From Marinobacter panjinensis (GTDB taxonomy: Bacteria > Pseudomonadota > Gammaproteobacteria > Pseudomonadales > Oleiphilaceae): a stretch of 64,000 nucleotides of DNA. The notes beneath the pieces are model-generated. The model did no database searches. It had not been told where the DNA came from and was given only the letters and a program-made list of their open reading frames with translations. The translations under genes and the position numbers were made by a program. This document shows positions 1-9,754 of this stretch, one piece after another. Position 1 is the stretch's first letter. Each line of letters begins with the position of its first letter. The stretch spans positions 2,480,001-2,544,000 of the forward strand of contig NZ_SZYH01000001.1 of NCBI RefSeq assembly GCF_005298175.1. The letters are read 5' to 3'.

Positions 1-1802
1 TCACCCAGAGGATCCTTGAAGAGATCCAGGCGCACGTTCCCCGCCAGCGCATAGGCCACCACCAGCGGCGGTGACGCCAGCCAGTTGGTTTTCACCTGCG
101 GATGCACCCGGCCCTCGAAGTTGCGGTTACCGGACAGCACCGAGGCAACGGTAAGGTCACCCTCGTCAATCGCTTTTTCCACGGCCTCCGGCAGTGGGCC
201 GGAGTTACCGATACAGGTGGTGCATCCATAGCCCACCAGGTTGAATCCCAGCTTATCCAGATCATCCTGGAAGCCGCCCACCTTCAGATAATCGGTCACT
301 ACCTTGGAGCCGGGTGCCAGCGAGGTCTTTACCCAGGGTTTGGTCTGCAGCCCCTTGGCCACTGCCTTCTGGGCAATGAGACCGGCAGCCATCATCACGC
401 TGGGGTTAGAGGTGTTGGTACAGGACGTAATGGCCGCAATCACCACGGCACCGGGATCCAGCCGGCTTTTCTGACCGTTCATTTCCAGCGGCTGACTGGC
501 GGCGTGTTCGTAACTGTCGTGAACACCCACAGCGGTCTGCCCGCCCTCGGATTCGAGATTACTCTTGCGGGATTCCTCCGCCGAGCCCTCCGCAGTCTCC
601 ATCAGCAGCTCGAAAGATGCCTTCATGTTCTTCAGGGCCACCCGGTCCTGGGGACGTTTGGGACCGGCAAGGCTGGCCTCCACTTCACCCATGTCCAGTT
701 CCAGGTTGTCGGTGTATACCGGCTCCTGACCGGGTTGACGCCACAGCCCCTGGGCCTTGGCATAGGCCTCTACCAGCTCAAGCTGCTCCTCTTCGCGGCC
801 GGTCAGCTTCATGTACTTGATGGTTTGCTCATCCACCGGGAAGAAGCCACAGGTGGCACCGTATTCCGGCGCCATATTGGCAATGGTGGCCCGATCGGCG
901 ACAGGCATGTCCTTCAGGCCATCGCCGTAAAATTCGACAAACTTGCCCACCACGCCCTTTTTGCGCAGCATTTGCGTGACGGTAAGCACCAGGTCAGTGG
1001 CAGTAATGCCTTCCCGCAGCTTGCCGGTCACCTTGAAACCCACCACTTCCGGTATCAGCATGGACACCGGTTGGCCGAGCATCGCCGCTTCCGCTTCAAT
1101 ACCACCCACACCCCAGCCAAGAATACCAAGGCCGTTGATCATGGTGGTGTGTGAGTCTGTCCCTACCAGGGTGTCCGGGTAGGCGATGGTCTTGCCATCC
1201 TGATCCTTGCTCCACACCGTCCGGCCCAGATACTCCAGGTTCACCTGGTGACAGATACCTGTACCTGGCGGCACTACCCGGAAGTTGTCAAAGGCCTGCT
1301 GGCCCCAGCGCAGGAACTCGTAACGCTCCTGGTTACGCTCCATCTCGATGGTGACGTTGTCTTTGAACGCCGACGCGTCACCAAAATTGTCCACCATGAC
1401 CGAATGGTCGATCACCAGATCCACCGGTGACAGCGGATTGATCATCGCCGGGTCTTTGCCGGCAGCCTTGACCGCCTCACGCATGGCCGCCAGATCCACC
1501 ACACCCGGAACACCGGTAAAGTCCTGCATCAGCACACGGGCGGGACGAAACTGGATTTCGGTGTCGGACTTGCGATCTTTCATCCACTGGACCATGGCGT
1601 CTATGTGGCCGCGGTCCACGGTGCTGTCATCCTCGTTGCGCAGCAGGTTCTCCAGCAGCACCTTGAGGGAGAATGGCAGCTTGTCTATGTTGCCCAGGGT
1701 GTCAGCAGCTTTCGGCAGGCTGTAGTAATGGTAGGTTTTACCGCCAGCTTCGAGGCTGGAAAGGGTGTTGAGACTGTCTTTGCTAAGGCTTTGTTTCGAC
1801 AT
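1..1802 (-). CDS. acnA: Aconitate hydratase A, 3' end outside the window
   Basis: TCA-cycle enzyme that isomerises citrate to isocitrate through a [4Fe-4S] cluster. About 600 codons are visible from the ATG at 1802, preceded by a strong AAGGAGG seven bases upstream; the reading frame is open to the left edge. The C-terminal swivel domain of the roughly 900-residue family is missing only because the window stops. The three cluster-ligand cysteines are present: C461 in [10 protein letters not shown] and C527/C530 in [13 protein letters not shown]. The substrate loop [11 protein letters not shown] is also intact. Isocitrate/iron-responsive-protein type (AcnA) rather than AcnB, judged by domain order (catalytic domains first) and length. 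The next gene on the same strand begins over 200 bases away, so it looks monocistronic in view. Confidence 0.97.
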   Translation of the reverse strand, partial: MSKQSLSKDSLNTLSSLEAGGKTYHYYSLPKAADTLGNIDKLPFSLKVLLENLLRNEDDSTVDRGHIDAMVQWMKDRKSDTEIQFRPARVLMQDFTGVPGVVDLAAMREAVKAAGKDPAMINPLSPVDLVIDHSVMVDNFGDASAFKDNVTIEMERNQERYEFLRWGQQAFDNFRVVPPGTGICHQVNLEYLGRTVWSKDQDGKTIAYPDTLVGTDSHTTMINGLGILGWGVGGIEAEAAMLGQPVSMLIPEVVGFKVTGKLREGITATDLVLTVTQMLRKKGVVGKFVEFYGDGLKDMPVADRATIANMAPEYGATCGFFPVDEQTIKYMKLTGREEEQLELVEAYAKAQGLWRQPGQEPVYTDNLELDMGEVEASLAGPKRPQDRVALKNMKASFELLMETAEGSAEESRKSNLESEGGQTAVGVHDSYEHAASQPLEMNGQKSRLDPGAVVIAAITSCTNTSNPSVMMAAGLIAQKAVAKGLQTKPWVKTSLAPGSKVVTDYLKVGGFQDDLDKLGFNLVGYGCTTCIGNSGPLPEAVEKAIDEGDLTVASVLSGNRNFEGRVHPQVKTNWLASPPLVVAYALAGNVRLDLFKDPLG

Positions 1803-2010
1803 GAGGTGCCTCCTTTTTCATTATCCGAAAATGCCGGAAGGCTGTGCGGGAGCCTTTGCATCAATGCACTCCCCGATTGGTGAATACACTGACTCAAAGA
1901 CTCCAGCGATGGAAGTCACCTATAACTATCGCACTGATTAGCGAGACTTCAACCGCGGTTCCGTGAATGTTCGATATTGCGGCTGTGAATATTCGCGGGA
2001 AAAGCCGGAA

Positions 2011-3525
2011 TCAGGACGTTCTGTATTCACCGACCAGGTCATTGACCTCATCAACAAGCGACTCAAGCTCCGCTGCCATGGCTCCGGCCTTTCCGACCTC
2101 CGAGACCACATCCGTACTCTGGCCGGCCACGCGCTGAATATTCTCGTTGATTTCAGAAGATACCGTAGCCTGCTGCTCCGAGGCAGCTGCGATTTGCTGA
2201 TTCATCCCACCGACTTCAGTGATCGCTTTTTCGATCAGCGCCAGCGCCTCTCCCGCCTTGCGAATAGCATAGGTGGTTTCGCGGGAGCGGGTCTGGCCGA
2301 TCTCGATGGCTGCCAGGCTGCCCTCTGAAACGCCGGTCAACTCGCCGATAGTGGTGCGAATTTCGTCGGTAAACGCCTGGGTTCGCCTCGACAAAGTACG
2401 CACTTCATCCGCCACGACCGCAAAGCCCCGGCCGTGCTCACCCGCCCGGGCCGCTTCAATGGCCGCGTTCAACGCCAGCAGGTTGGTCTGATCGGATATG
2501 TCACTGATGGAGCCGATCACCGACGCGATGGACTGAACCTTGTCCACCAGTTCCTGAACCATACGGGCGGAATCCTCGAGAGCGGTATTGGTAGACTCCG
2601 TCAACCTGACGGCTTCATCCACATTGCCGGTACCTGCCGTCGAGGCCTCTGACGCCTGAACGGCCGATTCAGAGGCGGCTTGGGCATTCTGAGCCACTTC
2701 CTGGATGGTGGCAGCCATCTGGTTCATGGCCGCCGCAGCCTGATCAGTTTGCTGCTGCTGGTCATTCACGATGTCAGCGGAATGAACGCTGACGGCTTTG
2801 AGGCTACGCGCGCTTGCGCTCAACCGGCCCGACAGATCCCGGACCATGGCAATCAACGCTTCAAACCGTGCCATCATGCTGTTGAACGACGCCGCTGTAA
2901 CGTCCTTGCCGGCCCCTTCTATGCGGCCCGTGAGATCTTTCTGTGCATCGAAGTTCTGAACCACCTCAATGATCTGCAGCGACTGTTTGCGTTCCTGACC
3001 CATGCGAATGGCAAAAAACACCAGAATACCCGCTTCAAACACCACAAAGGCAGCATGGACGAAGGTGACGGACCAGCTCACCTCGTGGTTGAAAATCGTC
3101 ACCGGTATATCGAAAATACTGATCCCGGACATCTGCAGGCCAGTAAAAATCAGATGATGGGCTGCGATAACAGCGGCCGCCGTCACAACTGGCAGCCAGT
3201 CACGATAGATAATCAGCAGGGCCATGGCAGCAAAGATGTGGAAGTGCATTTCAATGCGTCCCATCTGGGCCTGGATCATGATCGCTGAAAACACCATCAG
3301 GCCGGCGGCAAACACAACCGACAGGGCTCTGGAGCCGCGCAAAAGCCCGTAGCTGATCCCGGTAATGGCGCCTGCCAGCAGTGATGCTCCAATGGCGAAT
3401 CCATAGGTGTCGAACCCGGCAGGAACCAGCAAGGCAACCACAGGAATGTGGGCCAGAAGAATAAACAGCATCTGCCTGTCCGTGCGAAGACGGTCTTCCG
3501 TGGCGAATTGGGTGGCTTCAGTCAT
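2011..3525 (-). CDS. Methyl-accepting chemotaxis protein with multi-pass membrane sensor
   Basis: Chemoreceptor that would signal through CheW/CheA. Residues about 15-190 form five or six hydrophobic helices with a histidine-rich stretch (EMHFHIF then, about 30 residues on, AAHHLIF) instead of a periplasmic ligand-binding domain. A short linker follows, then a long coiled coil. The signalling hairpin tip is unmistakable (LLALNAAIEAARAGEHGRGF, then VVADEVRTLS). There is no C-terminal NWETF-type pentapeptide tether; the protein ends EYRTS. I chose the ATG at 3525 because a GAGG lies eight bases upstream; an 18-codon longer frame back to 3579 has no good ribosome site. What it senses cannot be read from the sequence; the His-rich helices could bind metal or haem, which is inference. 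Confidence 0.9.
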   Translation of the reverse strand: MTEATQFATEDRLRTDRQMLFILLAHIPVVALLVPAGFDTYGFAIGASLLAGAITGISYGLLRGSRALSVVFAAGLMVFSAIMIQAQMGRIEMHFHIFAAMALLIIYRDWLPVVTAAAVIAAHHLIFTGLQMSGISIFDIPVTIFNHEVSWSVTFVHAAFVVFEAGILVFFAIRMGQERKQSLQIIEVVQNFDAQKDLTGRIEGAGKDVTAASFNSMMARFEALIAMVRDLSGRLSASARSLKAVSVHSADIVNDQQQQTDQAAAAMNQMAATIQEVAQNAQAASESAVQASEASTAGTGNVDEAVRLTESTNTALEDSARMVQELVDKVQSIASVIGSISDISDQTNLLALNAAIEAARAGEHGRGFAVVADEVRTLSRRTQAFTDEIRTTIGELTGVSEGSLAAIEIGQTRSRETTYAIRKAGEALALIEKAITEVGGMNQQIAAASEQQATVSSEINENIQRVAGQSTDVVSEVGKAGAMAAELESLVDEVNDLVGEYRTS

Positions 3526-3630
3526 TACCAGAACCTCGGGCATGCCTACCAGAAAGTAGTTCGCGCAATTGTACGGCAAGCACTGAACCCGGGATCAGTC
3601 GAAAGTGTAAACAATCGTTAACCCCTTGCC

Positions 3631-5505
3631 TCAGGCCTGCCGGTCCCCGTAGAGCTGGGCATACAGCCCCTGCCGGGCAATCAGCTCATCGTGGTGCCCT
3701 TCCTCGGTGATGTAGCCATCCTCAAAGACATATACCCGGCTCGCCTGTTTCACTGCACTGAGCCGATGGGCAATGATCAGGGTGGTGCGTTGGCGCAGAA
3801 AATCCTCCAGGTCCTGGTGTAGCTGGAACTCGGTTTCCGCATCCAGCGCAGAGGTAGCTTCGTCAAGGATGACCACCGAGGGATCTGACAACACCATCCG
3901 GGCAATGGCCAGCCGCTGGCGCTGACCGCCGGACAGACGCACGCCCTGGCGGCCGATCATCGTGTCCAGCTGGCGTGGCATGTCAGCCACGGTTTTATCC
4001 AGTTGGGCGATCTCCAGCGCCTGCCACATCTCGGCGTCGGTCTTGTCCCGGCCGAGGGTCAGGTTCTGGCGCACGGTATCGTTGAACAGGGCGGGGTGCT
4101 GCAGCACTGTGGCCACATGCTCTCGAACGCAGGGAAGCCCGATGCGCTGAACCGGAACTCCTCCCAGAAGCACTTCCCCCTGTTGCGGGGTATACATGCC
4201 CAGAATCACCTGCACCAGTGTGGATTTACCGCCACCGCTAGCCCCCACAACCGCGACTTTTTCACCCGGCTCCAGATGCAGGTTGATGCCCTTGAGGACC
4301 GCTTCCTCGCCATAGCTGAAGTGGATGTTCTTCAGGGTAAGGCCGACGGTGTGCCGGCCTTTGAAAGGATTCTCCAGGGCGGGATAACGGGGTTCCTCTT
4401 CCAGTTCCAGCAAACGGTTAATACGTCCGAGAGCGGCATTGGCTGCAAACCAGGCATACTGCATATTGAGCATTTCCTGTACCGGCGTCAGCATGAACCA
4501 CAGGTAGCCGAAGATCGCGAACATCATGCCGATACTCAGATCGCTGAACAGTACCGTCACCATGGCGGCTGCGCGAAAGGTGTCCACACCAAACTGGAAC
4601 AGAGCAAAGCTGGCCCGGGTGGCGGCATCACTTCGCCACTCGAACTGGATAGCGTGGTCGCGAACCGTGCGGGCACGGCTGACCAGCTGACGCAGGTAAT
4701 GCTGTTCGCGGTTGGCCGCCCGGAGCTGATGAATGGCGTCCAGGGTTTCGGTCAGGTCACCCTGGAAGTCCTCATAGGCGCTGTTTTCCTGACGCTTGAG
4801 TTCCTTGACCCGTTTGCCGATAAGCATGGTGGCGAAGATCACCAGCGGATTGAACAACAGGATCAACAGACCCAGTTGCCAATGCACCCACATCAGCACG
4901 ATGGCGGTTCCGGTAACCGTCAGGCTCGCCACGATAAAACGGCTGATGCTGGTACCGAGGAACTGGTCGATGGTGTCCAGGTCGGTAATGAAGTGACTGG
5001 TGATCCCCCCGGAACCCCGGGTTTCATACTCCGACATGGCCACCCGCTGCAGCCGGCCCAGCAGCCGAGAGCGGACCCGGAACACCACATCCTTGGAAAT
5101 CTTGGAGAATTCCCGGGACTGGAGCACGTTAAAGGCGAGCGATAGCAGCCTCAGCAGAAACGCGGTCACCACCATCAGGCCGATATACACCACCGGCAGG
5201 TGCCAGGCCTGGGGCAGCAAGGCCTGCATGACGGGCAATACGGGGCCGGACTCATCCAGCAGGACTTCGTCCACCAGCACTGGCAACAACAGCGGGATAG
5301 GCACACTGACCACCGTAGCCAGGATGGCCAGCACGTTGGCCCGCACCAGTCTCGGTTTGTGCTTGAGGGCGAGAGACAGAATGCCCTTCCAGGTATACCG
5401 GTGATCATTCCGGCCTGTCGTATCCTCTCCTGCCGTGCTCAGGTCTGATGCCTGTTCCAAAAGTCCCCCGTTAACCCTGTGTGTCTCCGTACTGATACGC
5501 AACAT
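3631..5505 (-). CDS. ABC exporter, fused permease and ATPase (MsbA/MDR type)
   Basis: Half-transporter of 624 residues expected to work as a homodimer in the inner membrane. It has a cytoplasmic N-terminal tail of about 50 residues, six transmembrane helices (about 55-345), then a nucleotide-binding domain. Walker A (GASGGGKST) sits near residue 425, the LSGGQRQRLAIAR signature near 522, Walker B is VVILDEATSALD, and the H-loop is IIAHRLS. Exporters of this form move lipids, peptides or drugs; the substrate is not evident. The ribosome site before the ATG at 5505 is weak. It is divergent from the B-box protein gene, with a 9-bp inverted repeat between them. Confidence 0.92.
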   Translation of the reverse strand: MLRISTETHRVNGGLLEQASDLSTAGEDTTGRNDHRYTWKGILSLALKHKPRLVRANVLAILATVVSVPIPLLLPVLVDEVLLDESGPVLPVMQALLPQAWHLPVVYIGLMVVTAFLLRLLSLAFNVLQSREFSKISKDVVFRVRSRLLGRLQRVAMSEYETRGSGGITSHFITDLDTIDQFLGTSISRFIVASLTVTGTAIVLMWVHWQLGLLILLFNPLVIFATMLIGKRVKELKRQENSAYEDFQGDLTETLDAIHQLRAANREQHYLRQLVSRARTVRDHAIQFEWRSDAATRASFALFQFGVDTFRAAAMVTVLFSDLSIGMMFAIFGYLWFMLTPVQEMLNMQYAWFAANAALGRINRLLELEEEPRYPALENPFKGRHTVGLTLKNIHFSYGEEAVLKGINLHLEPGEKVAVVGASGGGKSTLVQVILGMYTPQQGEVLLGGVPVQRIGLPCVREHVATVLQHPALFNDTVRQNLTLGRDKTDAEMWQALEIAQLDKTVADMPRQLDTMIGRQGVRLSGGQRQRLAIARMVLSDPSVVILDEATSALDAETEFQLHQDLEDFLRQRTTLIIAHRLSAVKQASRVYVFEDGYITEEGHHDELIARQGLYAQLYGDRQA

Positions 5506-5531
5506 CTGCGGTTACAGTCTACCGAAGCTCA

Positions 5532-5554
5532 CTCCCTTGTTGGACACAAGGGAG
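5532..5554. repeat. Perfect 9-bp inverted repeat between divergent genes
   Basis: CTCCCTTGT, five bases, ACAAGGGAG. It lies 27 bases upstream of the ABC exporter start and 108 upstream of the B-box gene. Symmetry and position suit an operator or leader hairpin; no protein can be assigned. Confidence 0.4.
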
Positions 5555-5662
5555 CAACGTCCCAATAAATACCGGCATTTGCGACACAGCCAACTGGTGA
5601 GATGGCCGGCCTTCTGCCATCATTGCCCTTTGAATCTCTGAGCCACCAGAACCGGGCCGACT

Positions 5663-7117
5663 GTGAAACACGACTGCCATTACCACCCCGGCGAACCCGC
5701 AAAATGGCACTGCGGGGACTGCCAGATCCATTATTGCACCCGCTGCATGCCCGATGCGGACACCCGCAAGCAACACGCACTATGTCCCCATTGCAGCCGC
5801 GCCATGCGCTATCTGGGTGCGGCCACCGAGGCTGTGCCTTTCTGGAACCGAATTGGCGCATTTTTTCGCTATCCGTTCCACACTGACCCGCTGTTGGTGA
5901 TTGCCATCTGTACCCTGGTGCCGTTGCTACTCAGCGGTAATCTCATCGGGCTGATTATCACCCTGGTGCTGGCACTGGCGCTGCTGAAATATACCTATGC
6001 GGTGATCCGTCATACGGCCGAGGGCCACATGAAACCGCCGCCCGTGGCAGTGGCCTTCAGTGGCAGTGGCTTCGATATTGTCATCCTGCAACTGCTGGTG
6101 TTTGCACTGATGGGCGGCATGGTGGCGGCCGCCGCCATGGTGGGCGGGCCCCTGCTGATGTTTCTGGCGCTGGCGTTTGTGATACTGGCGCTGCCCGCCA
6201 GCATCATGGTGCTGGCGATGGAGCATTCAGTCATGGCTGCCGTCAATCCGATGAACCTTGCGGTATTGATCTCGCGGATTGGCGCACCGTATTTCCTGCT
6301 CTACGGTTATCTGATCCTGCTCACACTGGCTTCCGGGGCTGCCCAGGAGTTCGCGCTCACCCATTTTACACCGGGCATCGCCCGCACCCTGGCCGGTTTC
6401 CTCAACAGTACGTTTACCCTCATGCTGTTTCACATGCTTGGCTATCTGCTGTTCCAGTATCAGGAGGAGCTCGGGTTTGCCAGTGACCTGCAGGACGATG
6501 AACAGACCGGGGAGGTACAGAACCGCGACCGCACCCGGCGGTTTGATGCCGACATTGATATGAACCTGAAGGACGGCAACTACGACCGGGTTCAGTCCAT
6601 GCTGAAAGAGGCCCTGAAGCGGGACTCACAGAACACGCTACGGCTGGGCCAGTTACACCAGTTGCTGACCGCTCGTAACGATATCCCGGAGCTGTACCGT
6701 TACCATCCCCGGTTGCTGAACATGCTGGCTGACCGGAATGACGGTGACGGTATCGCGGAACTTCTGGCAGCCATTGAAACTATTGAGCCGGGATTCCGGC
6801 TGGAGGAGCCCGAGCTGTCAGTGCGTTGTGCCCGCTGTCTCTATCAGCGTGGGCATTACAAGCCGGCACTGAAGCTTCTGCAGGACTTCCACAAGCGTTT
6901 CCCGGACAGCAATGAGCTGGCGCCAGCTTACCTGTTGGTGGCTCAAGCCCTGGCGAACGGCCTGGGGCAGTGGGAAAAAGCCTCAGCATTCCTGAATTTC
7001 ATCAAGAAACGATGCCTGAACCATCCGCTGCATGAACAGATCGACGTCTTCCTGCAGCAGGTTGAAAACCGCGAGCCGGTGAAGGGCCCCAAGGCGTCGT
7101 TTTCGGTTCAGGAGTAG
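5663..7117 (+). CDS. B-box zinc-finger, membrane and TPR-like protein
   Basis: 484 residues, GTG start with a weak ribosome site. The first 45 residues carry a compact zinc-binding pattern (C5, H8, C17, C20, C25, C28, H38, C41, C44) of the B-box kind. Residues about 75-285 contain four to six strongly hydrophobic segments. The remainder, from about 300, is helical and TPR-like (for example YQRGHYKPALKLLQDF). The order suggests an integral membrane protein with both ends in the cytoplasm and a role in protein contacts. No enzymatic motif is visible. It is convergent with the rhomboid protease gene, whose C-terminus is also TPR-like, with six bases between stop codons. Confidence 0.75.
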   Translation: MKHDCHYHPGEPAKWHCGDCQIHYCTRCMPDADTRKQHALCPHCSRAMRYLGAATEAVPFWNRIGAFFRYPFHTDPLLVIAICTLVPLLLSGNLIGLIITLVLALALLKYTYAVIRHTAEGHMKPPPVAVAFSGSGFDIVILQLLVFALMGGMVAAAAMVGGPLLMFLALAFVILALPASIMVLAMEHSVMAAVNPMNLAVLISRIGAPYFLLYGYLILLTLASGAAQEFALTHFTPGIARTLAGFLNSTFTLMLFHMLGYLLFQYQEELGFASDLQDDEQTGEVQNRDRTRRFDADIDMNLKDGNYDRVQSMLKEALKRDSQNTLRLGQLHQLLTARNDIPELYRYHPRLLNMLADRNDGDGIAELLAAIETIEPGFRLEEPELSVRCARCLYQRGHYKPALKLLQDFHKRFPDSNELAPAYLLVAQALANGLGQWEKASAFLNFIKKRCLNHPLHEQIDVFLQQVENREPVKGPKASFSVQE

Positions 7118-7123
7118 GCCTTG

Positions 7124-8563
7124 TTATAGCAACTGCCGGTAGTGGCGAGCCTTTGGCGTCATCTGGAGCTTTTCGAACTCTTCTACCAGCAATCGACAGG
7201 CCTCCGCCGTCAGAAGCTCATCGCCGGTGCTTTTGAGCCTCTCGAAGGCTTTTTCTGCAGCTTTGAGATCATGTTGTTTCAGGCTGGTGAACAAAACCCG
7301 GTTGTGGTCTTCGGCACTCAGCGGCTGATGACCCTCGCCTTTACTCAGGTATTCCTGCCATATTTCAATCATCTGTTCCGGCTGACGACGGCTGAGGGAC
7401 TCGTTCATCAATTCCCGTGCCCGCTCCCGGTATTCCGGCAGATCCGGGCGCAGTTTCTCCAGCTGGTACAGATGCTCCAGCAGAACGGTGCGATCAGGGT
7501 AATGTTCCCGCAGCGCCTCAAACTGGCGCCGGGCCAGGTCAAACTCCAGTCGCCCCAGGCTGGCCATGGCCTGACTGTAGCCGGTGGTAAAGCGCTCGTC
7601 CTGCTCGTCCTCTTCCGGCTCGAAGAACTCTTCCTTTACCTGCAGCCAGCTCTTGCCCAACAACCACACCATGCCAGCGCCTGCCACCAGCCCGCCGGCG
7701 TGGGCCATGTAAGCAATGCCGGTGGCACCCGCGAACCAGTAATCGTAGATTTCCTTACCCAGCCACACCGGCAGGATCGCAAGTGCCGGCGCCCGGAAAT
7801 AATTGAAATACACGCCCACGAAATAGAAGAAGCGGATTTTCTGCAGCCCGTAAATAGCCACGTACATACCCATCAGCCCTGATATCGAGCCGGATGCGCC
7901 CACCAGGGGAATATGGCTACCCATGGAGAATGCGGTAAACACCACGCCGGAAATTGCCCCGCAAAGCAGGTAAGCCAACAGGAATCGACCGGGCCCCAGG
8001 GCCTTCTCAACGGTAAAACCCAGCAGGAACAGGAACACCAGGTTGCCAATGATGTGCCCCCAACCACCGTGGAGAAACTGGTAGGTAATCAGGGTATAGA
8101 GCGAAAACTCCGCTGGCACCAAACCCAGTTGGTTGGCGCTGAGGCTGTCCATCAGCCGGGTCTGGATCTCGCTCCGCTGCTCCACCCAGCGTCGACGTTC
8201 CGCGGGCGCCAGCAGCACATCCCGGTTTTCCAGCATGTACTGGTAGAATTCGCGGTCGGACAGCAGGCTGTAGGCCACCCACAGATCACCGCCCTCCTGG
8301 CGCAGCTGCTGGAAATTCTGGAGCTCGTAAATCCGCTCCTCATCCCCCTCAAAGCGAATCTGGCGCTGCAGATAGTCTTCGTACAACGGTGCCTCAAGCG
8401 CCTGCAGATCCGACTCCAGATACTCCTTGATCGCCTGCTCCGTCAAACGGCTGTCGCCGCCCTGGTAAAACGTGAATACCAACACACAGGCCAGCATCAA
8501 GCCCAGGGTCACCCAGGGCGGGCGCTTCCAGTTAACGGAGTTTTCTGCGGGGATAATCAGCAT
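7124..8563 (-). CDS. Rhomboid intramembrane serine protease with C-terminal TPR region
   Basis: 479 residues. One N-terminal membrane helix (17-33) is followed by a charged region of about 115 residues, then the six-helix rhomboid core. The catalytic serine is S224 in GASGS and the partner histidine H288 in YMAHAGG; H165, H170 and N174 form the HxxxxHxxxN oxyanion helix. After about residue 320 the chain turns soluble and helical with TPR-like repeats, about 170 residues longer than the minimal bacterial rhomboid. It cleaves transmembrane segments of client proteins within the inner membrane; the client is unknown. The large insertion between helix 1 and the core is characteristic of a subset of proteobacterial rhomboids. 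Confidence 0.9.
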   Translation of the reverse strand: MLIIPAENSVNWKRPPWVTLGLMLACVLVFTFYQGGDSRLTEQAIKEYLESDLQALEAPLYEDYLQRQIRFEGDEERIYELQNFQQLRQEGGDLWVAYSLLSDREFYQYMLENRDVLLAPAERRRWVEQRSEIQTRLMDSLSANQLGLVPAEFSLYTLITYQFLHGGWGHIIGNLVFLFLLGFTVEKALGPGRFLLAYLLCGAISGVVFTAFSMGSHIPLVGASGSISGLMGMYVAIYGLQKIRFFYFVGVYFNYFRAPALAILPVWLGKEIYDYWFAGATGIAYMAHAGGLVAGAGMVWLLGKSWLQVKEEFFEPEEDEQDERFTTGYSQAMASLGRLEFDLARRQFEALREHYPDRTVLLEHLYQLEKLRPDLPEYRERARELMNESLSRRQPEQMIEIWQEYLSKGEGHQPLSAEDHNRVLFTSLKQHDLKAAEKAFERLKSTGDELLTAEACRLLVEEFEKLQMTPKARHYRQLL

Positions 8564-8898
8564 GGGCGATCACAATTCATCATAATTTGTCCCGGGAGAT
8601 GTGCTTTTTACCACAGCATGGCCAGTTTTTCGCGCTGTAATGAACCCTGAAGCGATTTGCGGTACCTCGGGCAAAACAAACTGTGCGTGGCGCCTCAATA
8701 CAGGCTACTCTGCGGTTGTCACACGAAGGTCATACAAATGACATTCAATCAGGGCAGCCGCAAATGGGGCGAATCGCAGAATGCTCAAAAGCAGCATTTC
8801 TCAGGGGTTTCGACCAATCGCCAATTGCCGTTGTCCCGGCCACAGCCAATAGTTGCCGGGACAACAAAAAAAACGGACGTGCAAACAAGGAAACTGCC
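8564..8898. other. 335-base intergenic region with a leader hairpin
   Basis: It separates the divergent rhomboid and OmpA-domain genes. The only structure I see is the hairpin at 8830-8865. The reading frame of the downstream gene stays open back to 8683, but its translation is low-complexity and unlike any domain, so I treat it as non-coding. Confidence 0.5.
8830..8865 (+). repeat. 11-bp stem hairpin in the leader of the OmpA-domain gene
   Basis: GTTGTCCCGGC and GCCGGGACAAC are separated by 14 bases and followed by a run of eight A. It ends 33 bases before the start codon, so in the plus-strand mRNA it would fold just ahead of the ribosome site. On the minus strand the T-run precedes the stem, so it is not a terminator for the rhomboid side. 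Confidence 0.45.
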
Positions 8899-9345
8899 AT
8901 GACTGTACTCATACTGGACAACCCGGAACTGCTTGCCAGAGCGGCCATCGAATCCGGCCTTGCAATGCCTGCACTGGCTCCGGACGGCTCCCCGCGGAAG
9001 CCACATCGCATGCGTTTTCATTACGGATTCAACAAGCACCACCTGGATGAGCAGGACCTCGCCATTCTGCGCCAGCATGCCGACTACCTGAGGCACAACC
9101 CGGGAGTGACCGTGCGCATCCATGGCCATGCCGACAATTTCGGTGTTAGTGAATACAACGAATTCCTGTCACGCCTGCGGGCCAGCAGTGCCGCAAAAAT
9201 GCTGATCCGGGAAGGGGTCAGGGAAAACCAGGTTCTGGTGAGTGGCTGGGGTAGTGAGCGCCCGCTGGCGCGTCCGGAAGACCATGCCGCCAACCGCCGC
9301 CTGGAACTGGAATACCTCACCATGGACATGGCCCAGGCGCTGTAA
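8899..9345 (+). CDS. OmpA-C (peptidoglycan-binding) domain protein without signal peptide
   Basis: 148 residues from the ATG at 8899, which has AGGA eight bases upstream. Residues about 40-140 are an OmpA-C/MotB-type fold: a hydrophobic first strand, VTVRIHGHADNFG, the helix LSRLRASSAAKMLI, then VLVSGWGSERPLA and NRRLELEY. The conserved ligand residues D (in GHADNFG) and R (in NRRLE) are there. No signal peptide, lipobox or membrane helix precedes the domain. That is unusual because the family acts in the periplasm. An upstream extension to 8683 does not supply one. It could be cytoplasmic or use an unrecognised export route. Confidence 0.78.
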   Translation: MTVLILDNPELLARAAIESGLAMPALAPDGSPRKPHRMRFHYGFNKHHLDEQDLAILRQHADYLRHNPGVTVRIHGHADNFGVSEYNEFLSRLRASSAAKMLIREGVRENQVLVSGWGSERPLARPEDHAANRRLELEYLTMDMAQAL

Positions 9346-9350
9346 GGATC

Positions 9351-9752
9351 TCAGCCGTAGACCTGGAACACGTTCCAGAGCAGCAGTAGGGCGATGGCAA
9401 GGATGCCGGCCCAGGTCAGAAGTATGCCCGTCATTCTGGCAATGTGAGGGCCACCCCGGCCATTGATCATGCCAAAAGCATGGAGCACCCGCCCCACAAC
9501 GAAAGCCATCCCTGTCCAGTACACCAGGCCACTGGGAACCCCGTTCAATTCGGCAATAGCCAGCATCACCAGGCCCAGGGGCGCGTACTCCACCAGGTTG
9601 GCCTGGGCGCGGACGGCTGCCTCGAAGTCCCGGTCGTCAGTCACCCCCAGGCTTTTCTGGTACTTCAGGCGAAAGCGGGACACCATTCCCGACAACACTA
9701 GCAACAACAGGCCGAGAACGGCGGCGAAAACAGCGGAAACAGGTACGATCAT
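9351..9752 (-). CDS. MAPEG family membrane protein
   Basis: 133 residues with four hydrophobic helices, matching the compact MAPEG fold (membrane-associated glutathione/eicosanoid proteins). Diagnostic stretches are RAQANLVEYAPLGL in helix 2 and VGRVLHAFGM before helix 4. Bacterial members are usually annotated only by family; some conjugate glutathione. It sits two bases upstream of nothing else on its strand and follows the GlsB-like gene by two bases, so the two are probably cotranscribed. Confidence 0.85.
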   Translation of the reverse strand: MIVPVSAVFAAVLGLLLLVLSGMVSRFRLKYQKSLGVTDDRDFEAAVRAQANLVEYAPLGLVMLAIAELNGVPSGLVYWTGMAFVVGRVLHAFGMINGRGGPHIARMTGILLTWAGILAIALLLLWNVFQVYG

Positions 9753-9754
9753 CG

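Noticed and set aside
102..1154. 350-codon plus-strand open frame opposite acnA
   Set aside because: Aconitase is unmistakable on the minus strand; this frame is its mirror.
4003..5145. 380-codon plus-strand frame opposite the ABC exporter
   Set aside because: Antisense shadow; ATPase motifs lie on the other strand.
8683..8898. N-terminal extension of the OmpA-domain protein as a signal peptide
   Set aside because: The translated sequence has no hydrophobic core and a ribosome site marks the ATG at 8899.
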